A stretch of DNA of 64,000 nt from Ignavibacteriales bacterium (GCA_016177735.1 JACOUS010000031.1:40076-104075); one strand, 5' to 3'; shown: positions 39,669-50,439, counted from the stretch's first letter. Translations and numbers: made by a program. Notes: generated by a model not told the origin, from the letters alone.

Positions 39669-40889
39669 TTATTTTAAAGCCGCCGTCACTTCTTCCAAAT
39701 CTTTTACATCATCATAAAAAGAGAGAAGCCTGTTCAACACTTCGTCAACCATTCTATCCGGGCACGATGCGCCGCTTGTTATTGCAATTACAACCGGCTT
39801 TTTTGAGGGCAGATAATTTTCTGTTCTACGTTCGGTGTGCGTGTGCAGATCGAAATGACTAATCAATTTATCCGAAATAATTTTTTGTGCATCTGAAATA
39901 AAATATGTTGGAAATTTTTCTTCAAGCAATTCAACGAGGTGCGAAGTGTTGGAACTGTTGTATCCGCCGATTACAATTGCAAGGTCTGCTTCTTGCTGCA
40001 TCAATCCTGTTGTTGCCGATTGGTTATCGTTAGTTGCGTAGCAGAGTGTATCGCGTGTATCGGCAAAATGTTCTTTTAGATTTTCCTCTCCGTATTTTTT
40101 GATCATCGTATCGCGCAGAAAATTTGCAATCGCTTCCGTTTCGCTTGCAAGCATCGTTGTTTGATTTACGACTCCGAGTCTCTGTAAATCTTTTTCAACA
40201 TCAAATCCACTGGAATATTTTCCTTTTAAGAAAGAATGAAATTCTTCTTTGGGTGTTTCTTCCAAAATAATTTTAGCCAAAAATTTTGTTTCTTCGAGAT
40301 TGCGGACAATCAACGATGGAGCGTTTTGAATGCTGTGCGAAAAAGTAGCGCGCGTCTCTTCGTGTTTCGCTTTGCCGTGAATTACAATCGTAAAATTTTG
40401 TCTGCCGATTATTTCAGCACGGCTCCAAACTTTTTCTACAAACGGACAAGTTGTGTTGTACTTTACGGTATCGATTCCTTTTTGCGCGAGAAGGTTTTCA
40501 ATCTCAATCGTTGTTCCAAACGCCGGAATTATTACGATATCATTCGAAGTTATTTCGTTCCACTCAACAAAGTGACTGCCGTAATTATCCATTATAAATT
40601 GTATGCCGCTGCTTTGAAGATCGCTGTTCACATGCGGATTGTGAATCATTTCGCTCAAAAGAAAAATTCTTTTGCCGGGGTTTTCCGCAATTGTTTTGTA
40701 TGCGATTTCAACCGCGTTTTCAACTCCGTAGCAAAAACCGAAATGCCGGGCTATCAAAAATTTTACCGGGCCGAAGTCCAATTCGGTTGGTTTAAAATTT
40801 TTCTTCCGCGGATCATCTGCCTTACGCAATTCTTTGATGCGCGAAATTATCGAACTTTTATACTGATGCGGTATGTCAAATTTTTTCAT
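39669..40889 (-). CDS. ispH: 4-hydroxy-3-methylbut-2-enyl diphosphate reductase
   Basis: This 406-residue IspH/LytB catalyses the last step of the MEP isoprenoid pathway, making IPP and DMAPP. The three iron-sulfur cysteines are in FGFCYGVENAV, NTTCPFVEKVW and SGASCPDRMVDEVL. HNPHVN near residue 90 and the SNTSHLVELL segment fit the active site. The length matches the long form (about 400 residues) found in plants, cyanobacteria and several Bacteroidota relatives rather than the 310-residue E. coli form. It is monocistronic. Confidence 0.95.
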   Translation of the reverse strand: MKKFDIPHQYKSSIISRIKELRKADDPRKKNFKPTELDFGPVKFLIARHFGFCYGVENAVEIAYKTIAENPGKRIFLLSEMIHNPHVNSDLQSSGIQFIMDNYGSHFVEWNEITSNDIVIIPAFGTTIEIENLLAQKGIDTVKYNTTCPFVEKVWSRAEIIGRQNFTIVIHGKAKHEETRATFSHSIQNAPSLIVRNLEETKFLAKIILEETPKEEFHSFLKGKYSSGFDVEKDLQRLGVVNQTTMLASETEAIANFLRDTMIKKYGEENLKEHFADTRDTLCYATNDNQSATTGLMQQEADLAIVIGGYNSSNTSHLVELLEEKFPTYFISDAQKIISDKLISHFDLHTHTERRTENYLPSKKPVVIAITSGASCPDRMVDEVLNRLLSFYDDVKDLEEVTAALK

Positions 40890-40892
40890 TTT

Positions 40893-40920
40893 GTAATTCT
40901 GAGCGAAGCGAAGAATCTCA
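40893..40920. repeat. Dispersed intergenic repeat with ATTCT...AGAAT ends
   Basis: ATTCTGAGCGAAGCGAAGAAT lies just upstream of ispH on the opposite strand. Near-identical sequence is common between genes of many unrelated bacterial genomes, based on recall of such repeats. The following 100 bases also hold short GCGGAT repeats. Confidence 0.45.
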
Positions 40921-41048
40921 ATCTTGTTTTCAGTAGAAGAGTATAGGAACGCGACATCGACAATCTGATAGAACGCGGATGTCGCAGATTGAGCGGATTA
41001 TCGCGGATAAATTTGTACACATCGTGCGTCCTATTTTATTTACGCAAG

Positions 41049-41900
41049 CTACAATTTTGATTTAACTTCTTTTTCAAGTAGATCAATCTGCGGAATGAAA
41101 AATTCATATTCTTTATTGTTCCTTCCGGCTTCACGTGCTTTATCAATGTACTTCAATGCTTCAACATGATTTCCTTTTTTGAAATAAATTTTCGCTTTCA
41201 CAAAATTGTTAAAATAGTTCGCGTTTATCGAAATTGATTTGTCTATCCACGTTAAAGCTTCATCGAGATAAACATTATTATCTGCGGCGAAACCGGCGCT
41301 TGCGGCGTAAGTCTGCCAATCATCTGATTTCACGTTTGCAATTGCATCTTTAATCTTTGCATACGTTTGCGATAAAACATCGGCTTCCGCTTTAAAAGAA
41401 ACGCGCACATTTTCCCAGTATAAATTTATTACTGCGGAATTGAGAGATATATCAGAAACTGCAAACAGCATGCATTCAGCAAATTCGTTCTTCTGCGGAG
41501 TTACAATAAATCTCAACAAATCCTGATCTTGTTTGTAACTGAACGCACCCCATTGTTTGTCAACTTTGTTCAAAATAATTGTCCACTCTGTTTCGGATGG
41601 AATAGTAAACAAAGAATATCTTCCAGCCGGTACATTGTTTCCGTTCACGATTACATCTGTGTTAAATTGAATTGTTGTTGCTTCGTTTGCACCGGTTCTC
41701 CAAACTTGATTGTACGGAACAAGTCCGTCCCAAATTTTTCTTTCATGCACGGAAGGGCGGCTGTATTCAATTGTTATTGTTGTGTATCCAAAAAGTTGAG
41801 TTAGAGTCGCCTTCTGACTCAAACGCGGCAAATCGAGTTGTGCAAAAACAGTTGTTCCGAAAAACATTATCAGCAGAAACAACGAGTAAAACTTTTTCAT
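41049..41900 (-). CDS. DUF2911 exported protein
   Basis: This 283-residue protein has a signal peptide (MKKFYSLFLLIMFFGTTVFAQ). The DUF2911 domain (about 22-170) contains RLSQKATLTQLFGYTTITIEYSRPSV, WRTGANEATTIQF and GRYSLFTIPSETEWTIILN. The C-terminal part (about 200-283) has TPR-like helices (EALTWIDKSISINANYFN, ALKYIDKAREAG). The family is abundant in Bacteroidota and its biochemical role is unknown. It lies downstream of paaZ on the same strand, 50 bases away, but has no evident pathway link. Confidence 0.9.
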   Translation of the reverse strand: MKKFYSLFLLIMFFGTTVFAQLDLPRLSQKATLTQLFGYTTITIEYSRPSVHERKIWDGLVPYNQVWRTGANEATTIQFNTDVIVNGNNVPAGRYSLFTIPSETEWTIILNKVDKQWGAFSYKQDQDLLRFIVTPQKNEFAECMLFAVSDISLNSAVINLYWENVRVSFKAEADVLSQTYAKIKDAIANVKSDDWQTYAASAGFAADNNVYLDEALTWIDKSISINANYFNNFVKAKIYFKKGNHVEALKYIDKAREAGRNNKEYEFFIPQIDLLEKEVKSKL

Positions 41901-41950
41901 GTTTATTCCTTTATTAATTTTATTTCTCGTGTTGCTATTTATGAACCGTG

Positions 41951-43984
41951 TTAATTTAATTCTACCGTCGATAAGGATTTCCTTTTCACAAGTGTTAATA
42001 TAGTATAAACGGCAACAATCTCATCGTTCTGGTTTGTAACTTCAACATACCATTCAACAACGCCTTGCGGAATTTCACCTTCGCGTTTTTCTTTTGCTGT
42101 TCTTTTTTTGCAAACAATTTTTGCTTTGATCGTATCACCGATATAAACTGGTTTTGTAAATCTTAAGTTCTCCAAACCATAATTGGCAATCACCGGTCCG
42201 GGAGACGGATCAACAAAAAGTCCAGCGGCGGCAGATAAAACAAAATATCCATGTGCAACGCGTTTTTCAAAAATGGATTCTTTAGCCGCAAGTTCATCGG
42301 TGTGTGCATAAAAATAATCTCCGCTTATTCCGGCAAAGTTTGCAATATCTGCTTCGGTTACTGTTCTGCGGTGAGTAATGTATGTTTCTCCGATTTCAAG
42401 TTCGTCCCAATATTTTTTGAACGGATGAATTTTATCCGTAATCTGCTGTGCACCTTTTAACCACTGATTACAAACTTTCGCAAGTGTTGTTGGATGACCT
42501 TGAAGCGCAACACGCTGCATATATTTTAGAATGCCGCGGATGCCGCCCATCTCTTCGCCGCCGCCCGCACGCCCGGGTCCACCGTGTGTTAAATGCGGCA
42601 GAGGCGAACCGTGTCCGGTCGATTCTTTCGCACAATCTTTGTTAACAATCATTATTCTTCCGTGATATGCACCGATTCCCCTCACAATTTTTTTTGCAAG
42701 TTCATTATCTGCAGTAAATACCGAAGCAACCAAACTTCCTTTTCCCTTGTTCGCAATTTCAATTGCTTCTTCCAAAGAATTATACGGCATAATCGTATTC
42801 ACCGGACCGAAAGCTTCAACATCATGCGGCTCGTCCGATATCAACGGCGTACTGCATTGCAGTAAAACCGGATTTAAAAAAGCTCCGTTATCTTCGGCGG
42901 TTTCGAAAATTACTTCCGAAGATTTTTTAAGTATGGAAATTTTTTCTTTTACATCATTCAATTGAGATTCGCTTACAAGCGATCCCATTCGTACGCCTTC
43001 TTCAACCGGATTACCAACTTTTATTTTCGATAATTTTTCTTTGAGCGCTTTCACAACACTGTGCATTTGATTGAGCGGAACAATTGTTCTGCGAATCGCG
43101 GTACATTTCTGCCCAGCTTTCACTGTCATTTCATTAACAACTTCTCTTATAAAAAGATTGAACTCCTCCATATCGGGCGTGACATCATTGCCAAGAATAG
43201 AACAGTTGAGCGAATCGGCTTCCATGTTAAAGCGGACTGAGTTGCGGATAATGTTCGGATGGGATTTCAATTTTATCCCGGTTTCTGCCGAGCCGGTAAA
43301 TGTAACAACATCTTGTCCGGTGAGATGGTCAAAAAGATTGCCGGTCTCTCCGCAAATTAATTGAAGCGAACCTTCGGGCAAAATGTTTGATTCAATCATC
43401 GCGCGAACCATTGCTTCTGTGAGATACGCTGTAGCGGAAGCCGGTTTAACAATTGCGGGCATTCCGGCAAGAAATGTTGGCGCTAATTTTTCCAGCATGC
43501 CCCAGCACGGAAAGTTAAACGCATTTATGTGAACCGCACATCCTTGAAGAGGAACACAAATGTGCTGCCCGATAAATGTTCCGTTCTTTGAAACGATTTC
43601 TTCGCTGCCGTCAACATAAAAAGTTTCGTCGGGAAGTTCGTGCCGTCCTTTGCTTGCATAAGTAAAAAATGTTGAGATGCCCCCTTCGATATCGATCCAC
43701 GAATCAATTTTTGTTGCACCGGTCATGTAAGAGATTGGATAAAATTCATCTTTGCGGTTCATTAAATATTGCGCCATTTCTTTCAACATTCTCGCGCGCT
43801 GATGAAAAGTCATTGCGCGAAGTTTCGGCGAACCCACATTGCGCGCATAATCGAGCATCTCATTAAACTTCAAACCCTTCGAAGAAATTTCACCGATAAT
43901 TTCGCCGGTTATCGAGTGATAAAGTTTTTTGAACCCGCCATTCCCTTCCACCCAATTTCCGGATGCGTATGATTTTAACCGCAT
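41951..43984 (-). CDS. paaZ: PaaZ: oxepin-CoA hydrolase / semialdehyde dehydrogenase
   Basis: This 677-residue bifunctional enzyme opens the oxepin-CoA ring and oxidises the resulting aldehyde to 3-oxo-5,6-dehydrosuberyl-CoA. The N-terminal aldehyde dehydrogenase domain (about 1-520) has the cofactor segment [15 protein letters not shown] and the catalytic cysteine in [11 protein letters not shown]. The C-terminal MaoC-like (R)-hydratase domain (about 535-670) has [15 protein letters not shown]. Both halves are intact and length matches E. coli PaaZ (681). ATG 43984 follows AAAGGGG. It is the last paa gene of the lower cluster. Confidence 0.95.
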   Translation of the reverse strand: MRLKSYASGNWVEGNGGFKKLYHSITGEIIGEISSKGLKFNEMLDYARNVGSPKLRAMTFHQRARMLKEMAQYLMNRKDEFYPISYMTGATKIDSWIDIEGGISTFFTYASKGRHELPDETFYVDGSEEIVSKNGTFIGQHICVPLQGCAVHINAFNFPCWGMLEKLAPTFLAGMPAIVKPASATAYLTEAMVRAMIESNILPEGSLQLICGETGNLFDHLTGQDVVTFTGSAETGIKLKSHPNIIRNSVRFNMEADSLNCSILGNDVTPDMEEFNLFIREVVNEMTVKAGQKCTAIRRTIVPLNQMHSVVKALKEKLSKIKVGNPVEEGVRMGSLVSESQLNDVKEKISILKKSSEVIFETAEDNGAFLNPVLLQCSTPLISDEPHDVEAFGPVNTIMPYNSLEEAIEIANKGKGSLVASVFTADNELAKKIVRGIGAYHGRIMIVNKDCAKESTGHGSPLPHLTHGGPGRAGGGEEMGGIRGILKYMQRVALQGHPTTLAKVCNQWLKGAQQITDKIHPFKKYWDELEIGETYITHRRTVTEADIANFAGISGDYFYAHTDELAAKESIFEKRVAHGYFVLSAAAGLFVDPSPGPVIANYGLENLRFTKPVYIGDTIKAKIVCKKRTAKEKREGEIPQGVVEWYVEVTNQNDEIVAVYTILTLVKRKSLSTVELN

Positions 43985-44039
43985 CACTTTTCCCCTTTCT
44001 TATTTTTTGTAAGATGAAAAACTTGCGGAAAAATTTTTT

Positions 44040-45245
44040 CTAACCTACTCTTTCAATAATTACTGCAACTCCTTGCCCAACGCCGACGCATAAAGTGCAG
44101 AGTGCAAAACGTTTTTGCTTTTCTTCGAGTTCTATCATTGCCGTTTGAATTAAACGCGCGCCGCTCATTCCAAGAGGATGACCGAGTGCAATTGCGCCTC
44201 CGTTCGGATTCAAGCGCTCGTCATCAGAATTTATTCCGAGTTCGTACAATACAGCAAGCGACTGCGCCGCGAATGCTTCGTTCAATTCTATTATATCGAA
44301 GTCATCCAGTTTCATTCCAGTTTTAGATAAAATTTTTTTCACAGCATCAACCGGACCAATTCCCATTATTCTCGGTTCAACACCGACTGAAACAGACGTA
44401 ACAATTTTTGCGCGCGGTTTCAGGTTATATTTTTTTGCCGCATCTTCAGATGCAAGCAACAATGCACACGAGCCGTCATTCAATCCCGATGAATTACCCG
44501 CTGTCACCGTTTCATTTTTTTTGAATGCCGGTTTTAATGATGCAAGCACTTCGAGTGTTGTATTCGGTTTTACAAATTCGTCTTCAAAAAATTTTTTGCC
44601 GGACTTTGAATCAATTTCAACCGGAATAATTTCTTTAATGAATCTTCCGTCTTTCTGTGCGCGAGCGGCTTTCATTTGTGATTTGTATGCAAACCGGTCT
44701 TGTTCTTCTCTATTAATTTTATAAATGCCGGCAATATTTTCTGCGGTTTCTCCCATCGATTCGGTTCCGAACATTTCTTTCATCTTTGAGTTAACAAACC
44801 GCCAGCCGAGTGATGAATCATAAATCTCTTGTTTGCCTGAAAAAGGTTTGTCGGCTTTCGAAATTACAAGCGGTGCGCGCGTCATGTTCTCGACTCCGCC
44901 GGCAATGTAAAGATCACCGTCGCCAAGTTTGATTGCACGCGATGCATTTACCACCGCATCCATTCCCGAAGCACACAAACGATTAATTGTTTGCCCCGGC
45001 ACCGATGCCGGAATTCCGGCAAGCAGCAATGCCATACGCGCAACATTGCGGTTGTCTTCTCCGGCTTGATTTGCACACCCGAAAAAAACTTCATCAATTT
45101 TCAACGGATCAACGGAAGGATTTTTTTTGAGAAGTTCTGCAATTGTCAATGCGGCAAGATCGTCTGTTCTAATACCGGATAAAGCTCCGCCGAGTTTTCC
45201 GATCGGAGTCCGCACAGCATCTATTATAAATGCTTCAGATTTCAT
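44040..45245 (-). CDS. paaJ: 3-oxoadipyl-CoA / 3-oxo-5,6-dehydrosuberyl-CoA thiolase
   Basis: This 401-residue thiolase has the acyl-accepting cysteine in NRLCASGMDAV (about residue 90), the base histidine in GGAIALGHPLGMSGAR and the second cysteine in CTLCVGVGQG. FFGCANQAGEDNRNVARMA is characteristic of the PcaF/PaaJ branch, which cleaves C6 and C8 oxoacyl-CoA in aromatic degradation. The location between paaH and paaZ supports PaaJ. A hairpin lies in the 92-base gap before it. Confidence 0.92.
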   Translation of the reverse strand: MKSEAFIIDAVRTPIGKLGGALSGIRTDDLAALTIAELLKKNPSVDPLKIDEVFFGCANQAGEDNRNVARMALLLAGIPASVPGQTINRLCASGMDAVVNASRAIKLGDGDLYIAGGVENMTRAPLVISKADKPFSGKQEIYDSSLGWRFVNSKMKEMFGTESMGETAENIAGIYKINREEQDRFAYKSQMKAARAQKDGRFIKEIIPVEIDSKSGKKFFEDEFVKPNTTLEVLASLKPAFKKNETVTAGNSSGLNDGSCALLLASEDAAKKYNLKPRAKIVTSVSVGVEPRIMGIGPVDAVKKILSKTGMKLDDFDIIELNEAFAAQSLAVLYELGINSDDERLNPNGGAIALGHPLGMSGARLIQTAMIELEEKQKRFALCTLCVGVGQGVAVIIERVG

Positions 45246-45273
45246 TCGCCCTCACATTCTTTTCTGCTCTGCT

Positions 45274-45314
45274 CTTGATCATAATCTAAAAAGAAGAACG
45301 AGAACATGATCAAG
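45274..45314. repeat. Intercistronic hairpin between paaH and paaJ
   Basis: CTTGATCAT (45274-45282) pairs with ATGATCAAG (45306-45314) across a 23-base loop, and a further GATCATGAGC follows. It sits inside a run of paa genes and may trim or attenuate the message, or be a dispersed repeat. Confidence 0.4.
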
Positions 45315-45337
45315 ATCATGAGCATGAAAAAGATTTA

Positions 45338-46519
45338 TTACTGCTGTTGATAAAAATTCTTTCCTTCTTCATTCATACTTTTTAACAAAGGAGAAACGCG
45401 GTAGCGTTCATCTTTGTAATGTCCATACAACATTTCCAATCTTCTCACAACTTTGCCGATTCCTATTTCATCAGCCCACTGCAGCAAACCTTTGGGATAG
45501 TTAACACCTTTCATCATTGCAAGATCAACATCCTGCACGGAAGCGATTTTTGAATAAACCACGGACGATGCTTCGTTTACCAGCATTGAAAATATTCTGA
45601 AAAAAATTTCTATTGCATTGTTTTCTTCTTTGTTTGGAAGCGGATTGTTTGGCGTGCTGGAATAATCATAAAACCCTTTGCCGGTCTTTTTGCCGAGCAT
45701 GCCTTCATCAACAAGTTTTTTTTGTAACGGAGAGGGTTTGAAGCGAGGATCAAATTTGAATTGCTCGAAAATTGTTTCGGTTACTTTATAATTTATGTCG
45801 TTGCCGATCAAATCCATCAACTCGAACGGACCCATTTTAAATTTACCAACTTCTTTCATTGCATAATCAACAGTAACACAATCGGCAATTCCTTCTTCGA
45901 GAATGCGTAGCGCCTCGCCGTAAAAAGGTCGTGCAACGCGGTTGACAATAAATCCGGGAGAATCTTTGCAGACTACGATTGTTTTTCCCCACGAGTCAAT
46001 CAAGTTTTTTGTGTGCTGCAGTGTTTCGCCCGATGTTAAAAGCCCCGGTACAATTTCTACAAGCGGCATCAACTGTGCCGGGTTAAAAAAGTGTGCACCG
46101 ATAATTCTGTTTGCGCTTTTACACTTTGATGATATTTCCGTAACAGACAATGACGAAGTGTTAGTTGCAAGAATTGTATCAGCCGGTAAAATTTCTTCCA
46201 GTTCTTCGAACAATTCTTGTTTGATTCTCAAATCTTCCACAACTGCTTCAACTATTAAATTGCATTGCCGGAGTTCTTCAATTGAATCAACAAAACGTGT
46301 GCGGTCAAAAATTTCGAAAGCTTCTTCGTTTGTTATTTTCCCTTTTTCGGCAAATTTATCCAGCGAATCTTTAATTGTGTTCCTTGCTTTCTCGCGAGTA
46401 TTCGGCTGCGAATCATAAAGATAGATTTGATGACCTGCTGCTGCGGCAACTTGCGCTATGCCGGAACCCATCGTTCCCGCGCCGATGATTCCAATTTTTA
46501 TTTCATCCGATGTTTTCAT
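45338..46519 (-). CDS. paaH: 3-hydroxyacyl-CoA dehydrogenase (PaaH-like)
   Basis: This 393-residue protein has an N-terminal NAD-binding Rossmann fold ([22 protein letters not shown], about 9-30). The catalytic [15 protein letters not shown] (about 143-157) and DSPGFIVNR follow, and the C-terminal 3HCDH domain is duplicated in part (second copy around 310-393). It is longer than butyryl-CoA dehydrogenases (about 280) and shorter than E. coli PaaH (about 475). Within the paa context it would oxidise 3-hydroxyadipyl-CoA. Confidence 0.88.
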   Translation of the reverse strand: MKTSDEIKIGIIGAGTMGSGIAQVAAAAGHQIYLYDSQPNTREKARNTIKDSLDKFAEKGKITNEEAFEIFDRTRFVDSIEELRQCNLIVEAVVEDLRIKQELFEELEEILPADTILATNTSSLSVTEISSKCKSANRIIGAHFFNPAQLMPLVEIVPGLLTSGETLQHTKNLIDSWGKTIVVCKDSPGFIVNRVARPFYGEALRILEEGIADCVTVDYAMKEVGKFKMGPFELMDLIGNDINYKVTETIFEQFKFDPRFKPSPLQKKLVDEGMLGKKTGKGFYDYSSTPNNPLPNKEENNAIEIFFRIFSMLVNEASSVVYSKIASVQDVDLAMMKGVNYPKGLLQWADEIGIGKVVRRLEMLYGHYKDERYRVSPLLKSMNEEGKNFYQQQ

Positions 46520-46593
46520 ATTGCAAAGTAATTGTGCAGAAAAAATACAAAAAGTATTTTTAAAGAAAAGCGGTTAAAGGAACTTATAAAAAG

Positions 46594-47529
46594 TTATTCG
46601 GAGTGGCTCAATACTTTTTCAATCTTTGTCTGCATGCCGGCATTGCCTTGAACGCCGCCGGTGTGGAGTGCGACTATTCTTTCGCTCTTTTTGAAATAGC
46701 CAGATTTCAGTAAATCAAAAATAGCGTAAAGCATTTTGCCGGTGTAAACGTAATCGAGTTGAACACTGTTTAGTTTTTCAAACTCGCTCATGAATTCAAT
46801 TAATGTGCGGTTAATTTTTGCGTAACCGCCGAAGTGATAATTCAAGTTAATCCTCCAATTGGAAAATTTTTTGTGTACGAATTCTTCTACAAGTTTTTCC
46901 GTATTGCCGGCTAAAAAATCTCCGTCTTTCAAAACAGAAAAGCCGCGAATATTTTTCTTTCCTTCGAGTCCGGCAATTAAACCCGATAAAGTTCCGGCGG
47001 TGCCGCATGCCGTGCAGAGGTAATCATACTCGGTTTGAATCAAAGACGGGATTTCCGAGCAGCCTTTCAGTGCTAGCAGATTTGTTCCGCCTTCGGGAAC
47101 GACATAAGCATTTCCAAATTTTTGTTTTAAGCTGTTTTGAAATTCTTCCGTGTGCTTTTTTCTGTAATCGCTTCGAGTTACGTAATGAAGTTTCATTCCG
47201 TTATCTGCGGCAAATTGCAGTGTTGGATTTAACGGCAGACGTTCTTCGCCGCGTATTATTCCGATTGTTTTAAAACCAAAAATTTTCCCGGCGGACGACA
47301 ATGCATGAATATGATTTGAATACGCTCCGCCGAAAGTCAGCAAAGTATCATAATTTTTTTCTGCGGCTGCTTTCAAATTGTATTTCAGTTTGAACCATTT
47401 ATTGCCGTTCAAATACGGATGAATTTGATCGAGCCGGAGAAGAAAAATTTTGCTGCTCGAATTGTACCAAGGAAAAGTTATTTCCTGAAGAACTGCTTCT
47501 TCTAAATTTATTATTTCGGAATAAGTCAT
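46594..47529 (-). CDS. ACC deaminase / D-cysteine desulfhydrase-like PLP enzyme
   Basis: This 311-residue fold-type II PLP enzyme has the Schiff-base lysine in YLNGNKWFKLKYNL (about 41-52), FGGAYSNHIHALSSAG (about 66-81) and CGTAGTLSGLIAG (about 193-205, phosphate loop). The family includes 1-aminocyclopropane-1-carboxylate deaminase and D-cysteine desulfhydrase, and sequence alone does not separate them. It sits among paa genes on the same strand with a 74-base gap to paaH; a functional link to phenylacetate is not evident. Confidence 0.87.
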   Translation of the reverse strand: MTYSEIINLEEAVLQEITFPWYNSSSKIFLLRLDQIHPYLNGNKWFKLKYNLKAAAEKNYDTLLTFGGAYSNHIHALSSAGKIFGFKTIGIIRGEERLPLNPTLQFAADNGMKLHYVTRSDYRKKHTEEFQNSLKQKFGNAYVVPEGGTNLLALKGCSEIPSLIQTEYDYLCTACGTAGTLSGLIAGLEGKKNIRGFSVLKDGDFLAGNTEKLVEEFVHKKFSNWRINLNYHFGGYAKINRTLIEFMSEFEKLNSVQLDYVYTGKMLYAIFDLLKSGYFKKSERIVALHTGGVQGNAGMQTKIEKVLSHSE

Positions 47530-47622
47530 AACATAATTTATAAAAGGTAGCCGCAGATTTTAGTCTGTCTGCTAACTGTATTTTTTCCACAACCATAAAG
47601 GCTGCGGTTACAGCATAATAAT

Positions 47623-48573
47623 TTATTCGTATTTGAGACCGGTAAAATCCATAATATATTCCGGCACTTCGGGTTCGTTTCCAAAAAAATCTTTCTTCTT
47701 TCCCTTTGTTATTGCCCAGCGGTGAATCCAGGAAATTCCGTTGTTCTTTATAAAGCGGTCTTCGGATTGATACGCTTCGTCTTCCAGCGCTTCATCGAGA
47801 GTAACAAATTCATAATTTCTTTCCCGTATCATCGCACAAAGATCATCGTAATAATCTGCATTCAGTGGATTTGCATGAATTAGTAAAACGTGGGAAATAT
47901 TTCTGCCAAACAATGCTGTAGATTGTTCCTCCCAGTACTCAAGTTTATCGCGCATATAATTGATATAATCCTCTGCAATTTTTTTCATCAACACGGAATC
48001 TTTATTGTTGAACGCTTTATCGTACGCAAAAGAAAAAGCCCACTCGGAATTATCAACGGTAACGGGTGCGGTTTTATATCCGTTCTCATTTAAGAATTTT
48101 TCGATATCGTTTTTTACTTCCAGCGATAATCCGGTATGCAGAAACGGATGACGAAAATACCGCATCTTTTTTCCATCGGCATTAAGAAGCTCTTTCGTAA
48201 TCTGTTCGCCTTTAATAATATCTTGTTTGTATTCTTCGACCGGAATACTATTTGCACTGCGGTGAGAAAAAGTATGATTGCCCAATTCAAATCCGGCATC
48301 AATCCACTTTTGCAGTTGATCGACTTTCGACTTATCCAGCGTGCTGTCCGTGTAAAGTTTATATTCATTCACAAATCCAATCACCGGCACTTTTTGGTTT
48401 TTAAGATTCTCGATTAACTTATCCGTAACATTTTGATAATAACTCTTTTCATAATAAGGAATTCTCGAAAGAGGAAGATCGTCAATTGTAACAGCAATTT
48501 TATTCTGTGATTGAATTAGAGTAAAATTTAAAACCAGCAAAACGAAAGAAAGAAATTTTTTCAATGGGTTCAC
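47623..48573 (-). CDS. Exported polysaccharide deacetylase-family protein
   Basis: This 316-residue protein has a signal peptide (to about residue 22). The NodB homology domain has the catalytic-base motif TIDDLPLS (about 29-36), the zinc site HTFSHRSAN (about 98-106) and RHPFLHTG (arginine-site motif). A C-terminal HVLLIHANPLNADYYDDL provides the HxxH-like last motif. A chitin or peptidoglycan deacetylase function is possible. It lies 93 bases upstream of the ACC deaminase-like gene. Confidence 0.87.
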   Translation of the reverse strand: MNPLKKFLSFVLLVLNFTLIQSQNKIAVTIDDLPLSRIPYYEKSYYQNVTDKLIENLKNQKVPVIGFVNEYKLYTDSTLDKSKVDQLQKWIDAGFELGNHTFSHRSANSIPVEEYKQDIIKGEQITKELLNADGKKMRYFRHPFLHTGLSLEVKNDIEKFLNENGYKTAPVTVDNSEWAFSFAYDKAFNNKDSVLMKKIAEDYINYMRDKLEYWEEQSTALFGRNISHVLLIHANPLNADYYDDLCAMIRERNYEFVTLDEALEDEAYQSEDRFIKNNGISWIHRWAITKGKKKDFFGNEPEVPEYIMDFTGLKYE

Positions 48574-48624
48574 CTTTTAGATATGATTTGAAGTCACGCA
48601 AAATTCATTCTTGAGTACTTTTAC

Positions 48625-48650
48625 ATGCCGCGACCTTTAGGTCACGGCAT
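48625..48650. repeat. Hairpin repeat with ATGCCG/CGGCAT ends
   Basis: ATGCCG-C-GACCT-TT-AGGTC-A-CGGCAT forms an 11-bp stem with one mismatch. A second weaker palindrome-like stretch (CAATGGCTTTAGCCG) follows 25 bases later. It separates the amidohydrolase and deacetylase genes and may end the upstream transcript. Confidence 0.5.
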
Positions 48651-48733
48651 AATATCTATACTATTACCAATGGCTTTAGCCGCAATTAAAAATGAACCTC
48701 GTAAAACTCCAGTTACGATTTTAAAAAATCTTG

Positions 48734-50437
48734 TTAGTTTGATTTGTACTCTACTTTTCCGCCGACAATTGTGTACAAAATTTTTGTGTTCAAAATTTCT
48801 TCATCGGAACAATTCAATAAATCGTTTGAGAGCACCACAATATCGGCAAGTTTACCGGGTGCGATTGTTCCTTTTAGATTTTCTTCGAACGCAGCAAAAG
48901 CACCGTTGATCGTGTACGATTTCAGCGCTTCGATTCTCGTCATTTTTTGATCGGCATAAAACGAAGAGCCGTCTGCAGATTTTCTTGTAACGGAAGAATA
49001 AAAACATCTAATCGGATCGACATCTTCAACCGGGGAATCGGTTCCGTTAGAAATAACCGCGCCGCTCTCAATCAATTTTCTCCAAACATACGCACCTTCT
49101 TCGGCGCGTACATTCCCGATTCTTTCGGGAACAAAGAGAGCATCGCTTGTACAATGAACTCCTTGCATTGCGGCGATAATTCCAAGTTTGGCAAAGCGCG
49201 GAATATCCTTTGCAGATAAATGCTGCGCGTGTTCAATCCGCCATCGCAAATTTTTCTTTCCGCTTAAAATTTCCTCATAAAGATTGAGAACTTCGCGGTT
49301 GCCTCTATCGCCAATTGCGTGTGTGCATACTTGAAATCCGTTTTGAAGAGCAAGCGAATAAATTTCCTTCAACTCATTTATCGGCGTAACATTTGAGCCG
49401 GTATGTTCGGGAAGATCGGAATACGGTTCAAGCATCCATGCGCCGCGCGAACCGAGTGCGCCATCAATATATTTTTTTATTGAACGCACCGTAAAATGAT
49501 TATCGCCCAACCCGGTAAATTTATACGCGGCAAGTTTGGCTTTTATATTTTGAAGTGAATCGTCAATCATTACATATAAACGAACCGCAAGTTTATTTGA
49601 ATCGGCGGCAGCTTTCATTATATCAATTATTTCAAAAGTTTCGCCGGCATCATGAAAAGTTGTAATTCCCTTTTGCAAACATTCATCTGCGGCGATCTGC
49701 ATTTGTTTAATGTAATCCGCTTTAATTTCTTCGCGGCTTCTGCTGTTGAAATAACTATCGTAATGCTTGCGAATTAAATTTTCCGCGTTCTCTTCAAAAA
49801 CACCGATTGCATTGCCGGACGGATCGCGGACAATTGTTCCGCCGGAAGGGTTCGGTGTTTCTTTCGTGATGCCGGCAATCTGCATCGCACGTGCGTTTGC
49901 AAATACTGCGTGCCCGCTTGCATGTGAAAGCATTACCGGATTATTCGGAGATGCCTTGCTCAACTCGTAATGAAGCGGATAACCGTTTACATTTTGAACC
50001 GGTGCCGGATCAAATTTTTCCTGATGCCAGCCTCTTCCAAGAATCCATTCGCCGGGTCGTGCGGATTCACATGCTTTTGCAGTCATCGCAATAACTTCAT
50101 CCCAATTTTTTGCTTGCCGCAAATCCAAAATTTGTTTCGACTTTCCCAACCCGATAAAATGCGCGTGGCTTTCGATAAAACCGGGCATTACAAATTTTCC
50201 GTTCAGATCAATCACTTCGGTTTCATCGGTAATATAATTTTCCGCTTCGCTGCCCGTTCCCACAAATAAAATTTTGCCGTCTTTGATTGCAATTGCTTCA
50301 GCCGCCGGATTTTCATCATCGAGAGCTGCAACAACACCGTTCAACAAAACGAGATCTGCTTCGTCTTTCACTTCATTTCCTCCGCAAGAAAAAATCATCA
50401 GCGAGATAATGCTTAAAAATAATTTTGCCGCTTTCAC
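48734..50437 (-). CDS. YtcJ-like amidohydrolase, lipoprotein
   Basis: This 567-residue member of the amidohydrolase superfamily (amidohydro_3/YtcJ group) has a lipoprotein signal (ISLMIFSCGG, Cys18). The metal motif ESHAHF follows the first domain strand, with QVCTHAIGDRGNREV and RIEHAQHL further on, and NGTDSPVEDVDP near the end. The amide or ester substrate is unknown. Its start lies two bases after the paaG stop codon, so it is cotranscribed with paaG although it would act outside the cytoplasm. Confidence 0.9.
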   Translation of the reverse strand: MKAAKLFLSIISLMIFSCGGNEVKDEADLVLLNGVVAALDDENPAAEAIAIKDGKILFVGTGSEAENYITDETEVIDLNGKFVMPGFIESHAHFIGLGKSKQILDLRQAKNWDEVIAMTAKACESARPGEWILGRGWHQEKFDPAPVQNVNGYPLHYELSKASPNNPVMLSHASGHAVFANARAMQIAGITKETPNPSGGTIVRDPSGNAIGVFEENAENLIRKHYDSYFNSRSREEIKADYIKQMQIAADECLQKGITTFHDAGETFEIIDIMKAAADSNKLAVRLYVMIDDSLQNIKAKLAAYKFTGLGDNHFTVRSIKKYIDGALGSRGAWMLEPYSDLPEHTGSNVTPINELKEIYSLALQNGFQVCTHAIGDRGNREVLNLYEEILSGKKNLRWRIEHAQHLSAKDIPRFAKLGIIAAMQGVHCTSDALFVPERIGNVRAEEGAYVWRKLIESGAVISNGTDSPVEDVDPIRCFYSSVTRKSADGSSFYADQKMTRIEALKSYTINGAFAAFEENLKGTIAPGKLADIVVLSNDLLNCSDEEILNTKILYTIVGGKVEYKSN

Positions 50438-50439
50438 TT

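Noticed and set aside
44040..45245. General acetyl-CoA acetyltransferase (AtoB) for the thiolase
   Set aside because: The GCANQAGEDNRNVARMA segment and the paa context favour the PcaF/PaaJ branch.
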